This document shows, in pieces, positions 17,528 to 24,703 of a stretch of 30,815 nucleotides of DNA. The notes under the pieces are model-generated. The model ran no database searches and was not told where the DNA came from. It worked only from the letters and a program-made list of their open reading frames with translations. The stretch spans positions 1-30,815 of the forward strand of contig CAJJIV010000003.1 of the NCBI GenBank assembly GCA_905187655.1. Direction: 5' to 3'. The translations under genes were made by a program, and so were the position numbers. The first letter of the stretch is position 1, and every line of letters begins with the position of its first letter. The DNA comes from an uncultured Eubacteriales bacterium. Lineage in GTDB: Bacteria > Bacillota > Clostridia > Christensenellales > UBA1242.

Positions 17528-17556
17528 TTGTATATAAATTAAATATGTGTTAAAAT
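17528..17556 (+). promoter_or_regulatory. Sigma-A-type promoter of recG, predicting a leaderless mRNA
   Basis: TTGTAT (17528-17533), a 17-base spacer and TAAAAT (17551-17556) preceded by TGT (extended -10). Only six bases separate the -10 from ATG 17563, so transcription should begin at or next to the start codon. Confidence 0.62.
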
Positions 17557-17562
17557 GTTGTT

Positions 17563-19563
17563 ATGGAATTAAAAGATATAAGTGGCATAGGGAAAGTTAG
17601 GCTTAGTAAATTTCAAAGTAACGGAATAAATTCGGTTGCCGATTTACTAAATTATTACCCATATAAGTATTACGATTTTACTGCTTCATCGGTATATAAT
17701 AAGCAGAATAAACAATTTATTACAATTAAGGCTAAAGTTGTAGGGCCTGCAAAAGCGGTGTTTTTTGGTGGTAAAAGTTACGCTATTTGCAAGATGGAAG
17801 ACACAGACTGCAATATGTTTAATGCTATTTGGTACAATCAACCTTTTATGAAAAACAACTTAACTGAAGGGGTTGTATACTTTTTGTATGGTGCGGTAAA
17901 TAACAAAAACCAATTTGTAGTAAATAAATCGTTTAGAGCTGATAATACCGAAACCAATATTGTTCCTGTTTATAAACCATTAGATGGTGTGTCATCTGGA
18001 ACAATAAGAAATTGCATTAATGAAGTATTAAAAAGTGCAGAGTGTGTAAAATCTTTGTTACCACAAAATATAGAAGAGAACAACAAGTTTATGCCGTTAT
18101 TGCAGGCATATAACAATATTCACAATTGCAAGACCACTGACATCATTGAAGAAGCAAAAGAAAGGGTTGGATTTGAAAATTTATTGATTTTTGCAGGACT
18201 AGAAGAATCACTAAAGAAAGATAAAATTCAAAAGATGTTTAATTATAGGCCAATCGATACAGCAGAATTTGAAAAAGTTAGCGGTATTTCACTAACGTCA
18301 AGCCAATTAAAAGCGATAAAGGATTGCTATGCTGACATGGATTCTAAGATTAGCATGAATAGGTTAATATTAGGCGATGTTGGTTCTGGCAAAACAATGG
18401 TTGCATTTGCATGTGCGTATAAAGCTACACAGTCAAATGGGCAGGCAGTTTTATTGTGTCCTACTGAAATTCTTGCAAGTCAGCATTTTGCTAATGCATT
18501 TAAGATTTGGAAGGCAGGTGAAGTAAAATTGCTTATTGGTTCAACACGCAATGCTGAAAAGAATACAATTAAAGAAGAACTTAAGACAGGTAAAATTAAA
18601 TTTTTAATTTCTACTCATGCATGTCTTAATGATAATGTTGAGTTTAATAACCTTATGCTAGTTATAACCGATGAACAACACCGCTTTGGTGTGGCACAAA
18701 GGGCAAAACTAAGTAAAAAACGAGATTGTGCTGACACAATATTATTAAGTGCAACGCCAATACCAAGGAGCCTTTCTTTAGTATTATTTGGTGGTCTTAA
18801 TGTTAGTGAACTTGCCGAAAGGCCAAATGGTGAGAGCAAAATTCAAACAAACATTGTACCCAATTCTAAACTTAAAGATATGTGGAGATTTATAGCTGAA
18901 AGAGTAAACAACGAAAACGGAAAGGTTTTTGTTATTGTTCCACGCATAAACAAGGGTGCGGAAAATGAAGATAGAGCTCTTTTGTCCGTTGCCGATGCAG
19001 AAGAAGAAATTAAAAGTTTAAATCTTTTTGATAAGGATAGTATAGGTGTTGTGCATGGTAAAATGACTCAAAATGAGAAAGAAAATGTTATGGCAAGTTT
19101 TAAGTCGGGCAAGATAAGAATATTAATTTCTACAACTGTTGTAGAAGTAGGTGTAGATGTTAAAGATGCAAACATAATGGTTATATATAATGCTGATAAT
19201 TTTGGGCTTGCAACTTTACACCAACTTAGGGGCAGAGTTGGAAGAGATGGTAGAGAAGGTTATTGTTTTTGTGTTGTTGGTGCGGTTAGTGATGTTACAG
19301 CAAGAAGATTAAAGGTATTTAAGATGAACAATAATGGTTTAAAAATAGCCGAAGAGGATCTTAAGTTACGCGGAGCAGGGACGATGTATGGGACAAACCA
19401 GCATGGTTTTAACGAGTTATATTCTGTTGTAAATTTTAGTGTAGAGGGATACAAGGTTGCACAAAAAATATTTTCAGAATTGCCTAAAATTGAACAGCAG
19501 AACATAATAAGTATTGCAGAATCTAAATTTGGCGAAATTTACAAACAGATTGTTTTTAATTGA
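17563..19563 (+). CDS. recG: ATP-dependent DNA helicase RecG
   Basis: RecG reverses stalled forks and processes branched recombination intermediates. The 666-residue protein has the N-terminal helix-hairpin-helix start (DISGIGKVRLSKFQSNGI), the wedge/OB domain (about 60-150), Walker A GDVGSGKT, the DEQHRFG box, GVDVKDANIMVIYNADNFGL and the HQLRGRVGR motif VI, then the RecG tail with LRGAGTMYGTNQHG. The start at ATG 17563 agrees with the family N terminus, yet there is no Shine-Dalgarno before it and the promoter -10 ends six bases away. This suggests translation from a leaderless transcript. It lies downstream of fakA as in Bacillus but has its own promoter. Confidence 0.96.
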   Translation: MELKDISGIGKVRLSKFQSNGINSVADLLNYYPYKYYDFTASSVYNKQNKQFITIKAKVVGPAKAVFFGGKSYAICKMEDTDCNMFNAIWYNQPFMKNNLTEGVVYFLYGAVNNKNQFVVNKSFRADNTETNIVPVYKPLDGVSSGTIRNCINEVLKSAECVKSLLPQNIEENNKFMPLLQAYNNIHNCKTTDIIEEAKERVGFENLLIFAGLEESLKKDKIQKMFNYRPIDTAEFEKVSGISLTSSQLKAIKDCYADMDSKISMNRLILGDVGSGKTMVAFACAYKATQSNGQAVLLCPTEILASQHFANAFKIWKAGEVKLLIGSTRNAEKNTIKEELKTGKIKFLISTHACLNDNVEFNNLMLVITDEQHRFGVAQRAKLSKKRDCADTILLSATPIPRSLSLVLFGGLNVSELAERPNGESKIQTNIVPNSKLKDMWRFIAERVNNENGKVFVIVPRINKGAENEDRALLSVADAEEEIKSLNLFDKDSIGVVHGKMTQNEKENVMASFKSGKIRILISTTVVEVGVDVKDANIMVIYNADNFGLATLHQLRGRVGRDGREGYCFCVVGAVSDVTARRLKVFKMNNNGLKIAEEDLKLRGAGTMYGTNQHGFNELYSVVNFSVEGYKVAQKIFSELPKIEQQNIISIAESKFGEIYKQIVFN

Positions 19564-19581
19564 TTAGTTTTAAAGAATTAT

Positions 19582-19610
19582 TTTACAAAATATTAACATT
19601 GTGATATAAT
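19582..19610 (+). promoter_or_regulatory. Sigma-A-type promoter of the 91-residue gene
   Basis: TTTACA (19582-19587), 17 bases and a perfect TATAAT (19605-19610) preceded by TGA (extended -10), 23 bases before the ATG. Confidence 0.7.
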
Positions 19611-19633
19611 TTTGCTAAAGAGAGGAGAACAAA

Positions 19634-19909
19634 ATGAGAGACGAAGAACTATTTTTAGATGCAGAAGCATTTAGGAAGCAATTAAGAAACTGCTCGTACA
19701 GGGATCTTGTTAAAATAAAGACAGAGTTAGAAGAGCTTTTTAATTTATGTGAAAAGCGAATTCCAATTCAGCAGAGCGGAAGGAATGCAAAGGGTGGTTC
19801 TAGTTACGATTATCCACTTGCTTATACAAAAAAAGTAAAATTAAATGCTGATGAAAAACTTAAAATTTTGAATGAAGAGTTGGAAACTAAACAGCAATTA
19901 CAAAAGTAA
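19634..19909 (+). CDS. Small conserved-looking protein of unknown function
   Basis: A 91-residue charged soluble protein that I do not recognise. It has an AGAGGAG Shine-Dalgarno and a near-consensus extended -10 promoter, so it is probably a real and well-transcribed gene. The N-terminal half is predicted helical (EAFRKQLRNCSYRDLVKIK then TELEELFNLCEKRI) and resembles a short coiled coil with two cysteines. The middle is flexible and glycine/serine-rich (SGRNAKGGSSYDYP), and the C terminus is again helical and charged (LNADEKLKILNEELETKQ). There is no signal peptide or membrane segment. It stands alone between recG and tRNA-Gly. No function can be proposed. Confidence 0.7.
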   Translation: MRDEELFLDAEAFRKQLRNCSYRDLVKIKTELEELFNLCEKRIPIQQSGRNAKGGSSYDYPLAYTKKVKLNADEKLKILNEELETKQQLQK

Positions 19910-19932
19910 TTTTAAAAACTTAAAAAAAACAC

Positions 19933-19961
19933 TTGATTATTTATTTATAGTATGTTAAAAT
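19933..19961 (+). promoter_or_regulatory. Promoter of tRNA-Gly
   Basis: TTGATT (19933-19938), 17 bases and TAAAAT (19956-19961) preceded by TGT (extended -10). The expected start is about 45 bases before the mature tRNA. Confidence 0.6.
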
Positions 19962-20012
19962 CTTTCTTGTGCTTGACACAGGGATGTGTAATGCATCAAA
20001 GATTTTATTTTT

Positions 20013-20087
20013 GCGGGAGTGGCTCAGTGGTAGAGCGTTGCCTTGCCAAGGCAAATGTCGCGGGTTCGAATCCCGTCTTCCGCTCCA
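20013..20087 (+). tRNA. tRNA-Gly (anticodon GCC)
   Basis: The cloverleaf is clear: acceptor GCGGGAG pairs with CTTCCGC (one G-U), the D arm contains GGCTCAGTGGTAGAGC, and the anticodon arm TTGCCTTGCCAAGGCAA presents GCC. The T arm is GCGGG-TTCGAAT-CCCGT. The discriminator base is T, and CCA is encoded. Length is 75 with CCA. GCC reads GGC and GGT. It is a single-gene transcript with its own promoter and terminator. Confidence 0.97.
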
Positions 20088-20096
20088 AAATTATGC

Positions 20097-20127
20097 AAAG
20101 ACCTTATTCTATTGAATAAGGTTTTTT
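20097..20127 (+). terminator. Rho-independent terminator after tRNA-Gly
   Basis: ACCTTATTC (20101-20109) pairs with GAATAAGGT (20114-20122) around TATT, extended outward by AAAG with TTTT including one G-U pair, and ends in a run of six T's. Confidence 0.85.
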
Positions 20128-20213
20128 GTATATAAAACTGACTTTATTACTTTTTACGGTCTTATGATTTTAATATTAGTAATTTAGAGTTTATTTAGTA
20201 AAGGTGGAAAATT

Positions 20214-20663
20214 ATGAAAAGAATATTAGCAATCAGCGATACTCATGGGGCAAAAGTTGCAATTGAAAAGGTTTTAGAAGTTAAGCATGATTATCTTTTC
20301 TTCATGGGTGATGGATTAAGAGATGTTGAAGAAATAAACGAAGAACATTTTTATAAAGTTGCAGGGAATTGTGATACTTTTAATATCTTTGAGCCTGAGG
20401 TTGATACATTTGTTATAGATGGTGTAAAAGTTTTTATAACGCATGGCCATAAATTTAAAGCAAGATATTCACTATCACTTTTGTTAAAAGAAGCAAAAGA
20501 TAGGGGTGCAAATTTAGTTTGTTTTGGTCACACACACTGTCCTATGATTAAAGAAATTGATGGTTTAATGGTTATAAATCCAGGCTCTCTTAAAAATGGT
20601 AATTACGCATTAATAATGATCAATGATGGAAAGATAACCGCAGAACTAAAACGACTAGATTAA
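20214..20663 (+). CDS. YfcE/MJ0936-family metallophosphoesterase
   Basis: This is a 149-residue calcineurin-like phosphodiesterase. The two-metal site is complete: ISDTHG (D9, H11), MGDG (D33), GNCD (N52, D54), THGH (H77, H79) and FGHTH (H106, H108), followed by the family's INPGSL. YfcE-type enzymes hydrolyse phosphodiesters in vitro; the natural substrate is not settled. AAAGGTGG precedes ATG 20214. It stands between the tRNA terminator and the next promoter and seems to be monocistronic; its own promoter is not clear (CTGACT and TATGAT at 20138-20168 are 19 bases apart, a weak match). In many Clostridia this gene sits next to rph and rdgB, which are absent here. Confidence 0.93.
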   Translation: MKRILAISDTHGAKVAIEKVLEVKHDYLFFMGDGLRDVEEINEEHFYKVAGNCDTFNIFEPEVDTFVIDGVKVFITHGHKFKARYSLSLLLKEAKDRGANLVCFGHTHCPMIKEIDGLMVINPGSLKNGNYALIMINDGKITAELKRLD

Positions 20664-20678
20664 ATGGGAAAAATCTAT

Positions 20679-20706
20679 TTGAAAAATTTATAAATAATGG
20701 TATACT
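20679..20706 (+). promoter_or_regulatory. Sigma-A-type promoter of the GNAT-argS operon, predicting a leaderless mRNA
   Basis: TTGAAA (20679-20684), 16 bases and TATACT (20701-20706) preceded by TGG (extended -10). The ATG at 20713 is six bases after the -10, the same geometry as recG. Confidence 0.62.
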
Positions 20707-20712
20707 AAACTT

Positions 20713-21228
20713 ATGGGTTTAGATTTTTCATTGTGTTATAAAAAAGAAGATATATTTTTACTTTGTAATTTCGTTAAAGAGAATTACACGGAGCTTTGTA
20801 ATAAGAATTTACAGGGCATTTCAATGGTTGTAAAAAAACAAATCTTAAATACTAAACTTTCTAATCCTGAACAAATGCTAAAATTAATAACTGAAAATCG
20901 TTGGGTGTCAGTTATAGTTCGCTTTGACAAACAAGTAATTGGAGCATCAATTATTGAACCCAAAACAGGGAAAATATTGTTTTTAGGAGCTAATTTTTCT
21001 GGTCTACAAGAACAAGTTTTAAGAGCATTAATGAAAAAAATAATTGATATTAATATTTTCAACGTTAATGTAGATAAATATAAAATTGATGCAATTATGG
21101 GATATGTGGAAATTTATGAAAAAATAGGCTTTACAAAAACCGCGGAAGAAGTTACAATTAACGGAATTACCTTTACTCATATGGAATATAATGTTGACCA
21201 AAGTGGAATAGAAAATGATAATTTATAG
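20713..21228 (+). CDS. Divergent GNAT-family N-acetyltransferase-like protein
   Basis: This 171-residue protein looks like a GNAT fold. It has a central strand pair VSVIVRFDKQVIGASIIEP, a following helix region (LQEQVLRALMKKIIDIN) at the acetyl-CoA site, and the typical C-terminal segment GYVEIYEKIGFTKTAEEVTINGITFTH (positions about 133-159). The usual Q/RxxGxG/A pyrophosphate loop is not clear; GANFSGLQEQ is the nearest, so activity is uncertain. No Shine-Dalgarno precedes ATG 20713 and the promoter -10 ends six bases upstream, suggesting leaderless translation. argS starts 12 bases after its TAG stop, so the two are co-transcribed. The substrate is unknown. Confidence 0.68.
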   Translation: MGLDFSLCYKKEDIFLLCNFVKENYTELCNKNLQGISMVVKKQILNTKLSNPEQMLKLITENRWVSVIVRFDKQVIGASIIEPKTGKILFLGANFSGLQEQVLRALMKKIIDINIFNVNVDKYKIDAIMGYVEIYEKIGFTKTAEEVTINGITFTHMEYNVDQSGIENDNL

Positions 21229-21240
21229 TTGGTGAAAATT

Positions 21241-23025
21241 ATGGAAATTAATGTTATAAATTTATTGAATACAAAGTTACAATCTGCATTAGAACGTTGC
21301 GGAATTAGTCACAGTGGAAACTGTGTAACTTTTAGCAATCGCCCAGACATAGCAGACTTTCAGAGCAATGTTTGTTTTGTTCTGTCTAAGCAATTAAGAA
21401 AACGTCCGGATGAAATTGCCGAGCAAATTATTAATAACTTAGATTCTGAAGTAGTGTCTTTGTTTGATGTACAACTTTGTGCCCCAGCGTTTATTAATTT
21501 CAAGCTTAAAAGTTGTGCTGTTTCTAAGTTTTTAAATGAGTACTTAAGTGGTTCCAATTTTGAACAGGTAGGACAAGGCAAGACCGTTGTACTTGATTAT
21601 GGTGGAGCAAACATTGCCAAGGAACTTCATATGGGACATTTGCGTTCTCCAATTATTGGAGAAAGTTTAAAAAGAATATATTCATTGTTTGGTTATAAAA
21701 CAATATCGGATGTCCATCTTGGAGATTGGGGCTTGCAAATGGGGCTTGTTATGGCAATGCTAGATGAACTTAATATGCTTGGATATTATTTTGGGAAAGG
21801 TGGTAACAAGCCTGAAATTACGCTTGATTTTTTAAATGAAAATTACCCCAAGGCAAGTAAGCGAAGCAAAGTTGATGCTGAATTTAAGACAAAAGCAGAA
21901 ACTTTTACTTTGTATTTACAGCAATTAAAGGAACCATATTACACAATTTGGAAGGACATTAAAGAAGTTTCTGTTGTTGCAATAAAACGGAATTATGAAA
22001 ATCTTAACTGTAACTTCGATTTATGGTATGGTGAAAGTGATGCCCAAAAATATATAAAACAAACTATAGAAACTTTTATAAAAAAGGGTCTTACCCATGA
22101 AAGTGAAGATGCTTTGGTTGTTGATGTCAAAAGGGAAGGTGAGCACATTCCTATACCTAAAAAAGATCCAAATGACCCAAATGAAAAGCAACTTTATAAA
22201 AATCCTATGCCTCCTGTAATCATAAAAAAACATAATGGTGGTGACCTTTATGCAACTACCGACCTTGCCACTATTGTACAAAGAGTAAACGACAATAAAA
22301 ATTTGTCAGAAATTATTTATGTTACCGATAAAAGACAAGCTAATCACTTTGAAGGAGTTTTTAGAGCATCAAGAATGGCTGGGCTTGTTCCAGAGAGTGT
22401 TAAGCTTACTCATGTTGGGTATGGGACAATGAACGGAAAAGATGGAAAGCCTTTTAAAACTCGTGATGGTGGGGTTGTTAAGCTAGAAGATGTTATTAAT
22501 TTAGTTACCAACAAAGCAAAAGAAAAATTAGTTAGCAATGGAGTTGATGTTAGTTGTGCGACACTAGCAAGGCAAATTGGTGTTGGTGCTATGAAATTTG
22601 GTGATTTGTCTAACGAAACTTCAAGAGACTATGTATTTGACCTTGATAGTTTTATGTCTTTTGAAGGAAAGACTGGCCCATATCTTCAGTATACTGCAGT
22701 AAGAATTAAATCTTTGCTTGAAAAAGCAGGGAAATTTGAGGCTAAAATTACCGAGTCTGGCGAATATGAACATAAAATTTTGATAGACATATTTAAACAA
22801 GAAGACGCCTTTGTTAATGCATTACAAGATTTATCACCTAATCTAATTTGCATTGCTACATATAATCTTGCAAGTACTTTTTCTAATTTTTATAACAATG
22901 TTAGAGTTTTAAGCGAACAAGATAGAAATAAAAGAAACAGCTTACTTTCGCTATCTAAACTTGTTTTGAATAAAATATCTTTAGGACTAGATTGTCTTGC
23001 AATAGACATTCCGGACAAAATGTAA
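21241..23025 (+). CDS. argS: Arginyl-tRNA synthetase
   Basis: Class I synthetase charging tRNA-Arg. I place the start at ATG 21241 (MEINVINLLNTKLQSAL) with a GGTGA site six bases before it; TTG 21229 and GTG 21232 are in frame but less likely. The 594 residues carry the N-terminal additional domain, the HIGH motif as HMGH (130-133, in NIAKELHMGHLRS), the GYGTMNGKDGKPFKTRDGG segment that replaces KMSKS in ArgRS, and the C-terminal DALR anticodon domain with GPYLQYTAVRIKSLL. It follows the GNAT-like gene in one operon, and queH begins one base after its stop. Confidence 0.96.
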   Translation: MEINVINLLNTKLQSALERCGISHSGNCVTFSNRPDIADFQSNVCFVLSKQLRKRPDEIAEQIINNLDSEVVSLFDVQLCAPAFINFKLKSCAVSKFLNEYLSGSNFEQVGQGKTVVLDYGGANIAKELHMGHLRSPIIGESLKRIYSLFGYKTISDVHLGDWGLQMGLVMAMLDELNMLGYYFGKGGNKPEITLDFLNENYPKASKRSKVDAEFKTKAETFTLYLQQLKEPYYTIWKDIKEVSVVAIKRNYENLNCNFDLWYGESDAQKYIKQTIETFIKKGLTHESEDALVVDVKREGEHIPIPKKDPNDPNEKQLYKNPMPPVIIKKHNGGDLYATTDLATIVQRVNDNKNLSEIIYVTDKRQANHFEGVFRASRMAGLVPESVKLTHVGYGTMNGKDGKPFKTRDGGVVKLEDVINLVTNKAKEKLVSNGVDVSCATLARQIGVGAMKFGDLSNETSRDYVFDLDSFMSFEGKTGPYLQYTAVRIKSLLEKAGKFEAKITESGEYEHKILIDIFKQEDAFVNALQDLSPNLICIATYNLASTFSNFYNNVRVLSEQDRNKRNSLLSLSKLVLNKISLGLDCLAIDIPDKM

Positions 23026-23026
23026 T

Positions 23027-23566
23027 ATGAAAAAAATTAAATTATTGTTACACTGTTGCTGTGCCCCATGCAGTACAAGTGTTGTAGAAAGGCTTTTGGC
23101 TGAAGACAAATATGATATTACAATGTACTATTACAACCCAAATATTTTGCCACAAGTTGAGTATGATAAAAGGAAAGAAGAGTTAATTAGACTAAATAAA
23201 GAAGTTTACCCTATGACAAGTCTTGTTATTGCTGAATATAATCCAAATGTTTTTTTTAATGCAATAAAGGGTAAAGAAACTTTAGGTGAAGGTTCTATTA
23301 GATGTTTTTCATGTATAGAACTAAGACTACAACAGACTGCTAAATATGCAAAAGAAAATGGGTATGAACTATTTGCAACAACGCTATCAGTTAGTCCTCA
23401 CAAAAATGCCGAATTAATAAATAATATTGGTAAAACTCTTGAAGAAAAGTTTGATATTAATTATTTAGTTAGCGATTTTAAAAAGAAAGATGGATTTAAA
23501 CGAAGTATTGAGCTGTGTAAAAAATATAATATTTACAGACAAAATTATTGTGGGTGTAATTTATAA
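23027..23566 (+). CDS. queH: Epoxyqueuosine reductase QueH
   Basis: QueH (formerly DUF208) performs the last step of queuosine synthesis in tRNA, reducing epoxyqueuosine, and replaces QueG in many anaerobes. The 179-residue protein shows LLLHCCCAPCST (C10, C11, C12, C15), YYYNPNI, the RCFSCIELRL block, and the terminal RQNYCGCNL. These cysteines bind an iron-sulfur cluster and a second metal. There is no good Shine-Dalgarno; the ATG is one base after the argS stop, so translation is probably coupled. Its presence implies queuosine in tRNA. No other queuosine gene lies in the window. Confidence 0.92.
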   Translation: MKKIKLLLHCCCAPCSTSVVERLLAEDKYDITMYYYNPNILPQVEYDKRKEELIRLNKEVYPMTSLVIAEYNPNVFFNAIKGKETLGEGSIRCFSCIELRLQQTAKYAKENGYELFATTLSVSPHKNAELINNIGKTLEEKFDINYLVSDFKKKDGFKRSIELCKKYNIYRQNYCGCNL

Positions 23567-24003
23567 TGAAATTTAACGCAAAAAAAGACATATCAGTTCA
23601 AATTATTGTTTATTTGCTAACTGCAATAATAATATCTGCCTTGGTAGCTTATGCTTATTTCTTTGGAAGTTATCTTATTGTGGCTATATTATTCTCTATT
23701 TTGGCAATTTTTATAGTGTTATTTTTAATAATGTTTTATGGTGCTATTTACGAAATTGGTGAAGAATATTTGGTTGCAAAATTAGGGTTTATTAAAATAG
23801 AAGTGAACTTAATTGATATAAAAGAAGTAACGGAAGTTAAAAATTTTAAATTTTCATTTGCAACTTCAAGAAATAGACTTGAAATTAGGTTTGGAGATAC
23901 CAAAAAGAAGTGGGGCAAGATTTATATTTCACCGCAAAATATGCAAGATTTTAAGGACAAATTAGAACTAAAAATTGAAAGAGCGAAACAAACGACTTAT
24001 TAA
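23566..24003 (+). CDS. Two-TM protein with a bPH_4 (YyaB-like) PH domain
   Basis: This 145-residue membrane protein has two hydrophobic helices at about residues 11-32 and 36-59, then a soluble PH-like domain. The tail matches the bPH_4/YyaB pattern I remember: EEYLVAKLGFIKIEVNLIDI, KEVTEVKN, SRNRLEIRFGD and IYISPQNMQDFKDKL. In related proteins this domain follows membrane helices and its ligand is unknown. The start overlaps the queH stop by one base (TAATG), so translation is coupled. The next gene, a membrane-anchored Mrr-like nuclease, begins 16 bases later with its own AAGGAAGG site. The domain call is by pattern. Confidence 0.75.
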   Translation: MKFNAKKDISVQIIVYLLTAIIISALVAYAYFFGSYLIVAILFSILAIFIVLFLIMFYGAIYEIGEEYLVAKLGFIKIEVNLIDIKEVTEVKNFKFSFATSRNRLEIRFGDTKKKWGKIYISPQNMQDFKDKLELKIERAKQTTY

Positions 24004-24019
24004 TTAAAAGGAAGGTTAA

Positions 24020-24637
24020 ATGAAGAAACCATTTATAATAAGATTCTTATTTTGTTTGTTGTTTATAGTGCTTTTGCCACTATTTATTATTAGTGGAATT
24101 TTTAAGGGAATAGCAAGGTTGGTCAAACATTCCAAGTGGAAGAAAAATAAATTTACAGTTAATGATTTTATAAACAATTCAAGCATAGAAAAAATTGATA
24201 TTATGCAAGGCTACCAGTTTGAAACATTTTTAAAAACAATGTTCTTTTATTTAGGGTATAACGTTGAAACTACGGCAAGGACAGGTGACTACGGCGCCGA
24301 CCTTGTACTTAACAAAGATGGCGTTAAAATAGTTGTGCAAGCCAAGCGCTATTCTAAGAATGTTAATTCAAAAAGTGTGCAAGAAGTTCTTGTTGCAAAG
24401 ACGCATTACAATGCAACTGAATGTATGGTTGTAACCAATTCCCAGTTTACTAAAGAAGCTGAACAGGTTGCTTATGAGAATAATGTTATTTTAGTTGATA
24501 GAACAAATCTTATTTCACTTATAGGTGAAGCAAAAGATAAAATATCGGAACTTTATGGCGAAAAAAATGTTGAAATGCAAGAAAATATGGTCGCCTTTAA
24601 TGAGAATTTTGACAATAATTTAAAATTTAGAATTTAA
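24020..24637 (+). CDS. Membrane-anchored Mrr-like restriction endonuclease-fold protein
   Basis: This 205-residue protein has one N-terminal membrane helix (about residues 6-30) followed by a basic stretch, which predicts N-out or signal-anchor topology, then a PD-(D/E)xK nuclease domain of the Mrr_cat type. Catalytic residues are visible: E68 in GYQFETFLKTMF, D94 in TGDYGADLVL, and Q107/K109 in IVVQAKRYS. The downstream VAKTHYNATECMVVTNSQFT and AYENNVILVDRTNLISLI match the end of Mrr_cat. Mrr itself cuts modified DNA and is soluble, so the membrane tether is a distinct arrangement. No methyltransferase or other restriction gene is nearby. It ends the GNAT-argS-queH-bPH operon. Substrate unknown. 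Confidence 0.83.
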   Translation: MKKPFIIRFLFCLLFIVLLPLFIISGIFKGIARLVKHSKWKKNKFTVNDFINNSSIEKIDIMQGYQFETFLKTMFFYLGYNVETTARTGDYGADLVLNKDGVKIVVQAKRYSKNVNSKSVQEVLVAKTHYNATECMVVTNSQFTKEAEQVAYENNVILVDRTNLISLIGEAKDKISELYGEKNVEMQENMVAFNENFDNNLKFRI

Positions 24638-24651
24638 TTAATTTTTGAGTA

Positions 24652-24679
24652 GTATTTTTAGATAGAAAATTCATACACT
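24652..24679 (+). promoter_or_regulatory. Sigma-E-like (mother-cell sporulation) promoter of ytxC
   Basis: CATACACT (24672-24679) matches the Bacillus sigma-E -10 consensus CATACAMT at every position. GTATTT (24652-24657) matches the ATATTT core of the -35 in five of six bases, at a 14-base spacing. The expected start near 24686 gives an mRNA that begins at the AGGAG site of ytxC. Consensus is from memory. Confidence 0.55.
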
Positions 24680-24703
24680 AACATTAGGAGTATGAATTTT
24701 TTT
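24666..24703 (+). terminator. Rho-independent terminator ending the argS-queH operon
   Basis: AAAATTCATAC (24666-24676) pairs perfectly with GTATGAATTTT (24690-24700) around a 13-base loop, followed by T's to 24703. The stem overlaps the sigma-E-like -10, the ytxC Shine-Dalgarno and an alternative ytxC ATG at 24692. Confidence 0.75.

Noticed and set aside
19973..19978. Perfect TTGACA upstream of tRNA-Gly
   Set aside because: No acceptable -10 follows at 16-18 bases; TTGATT with TGT-TAAAAT at 19933-19961 is the better promoter.
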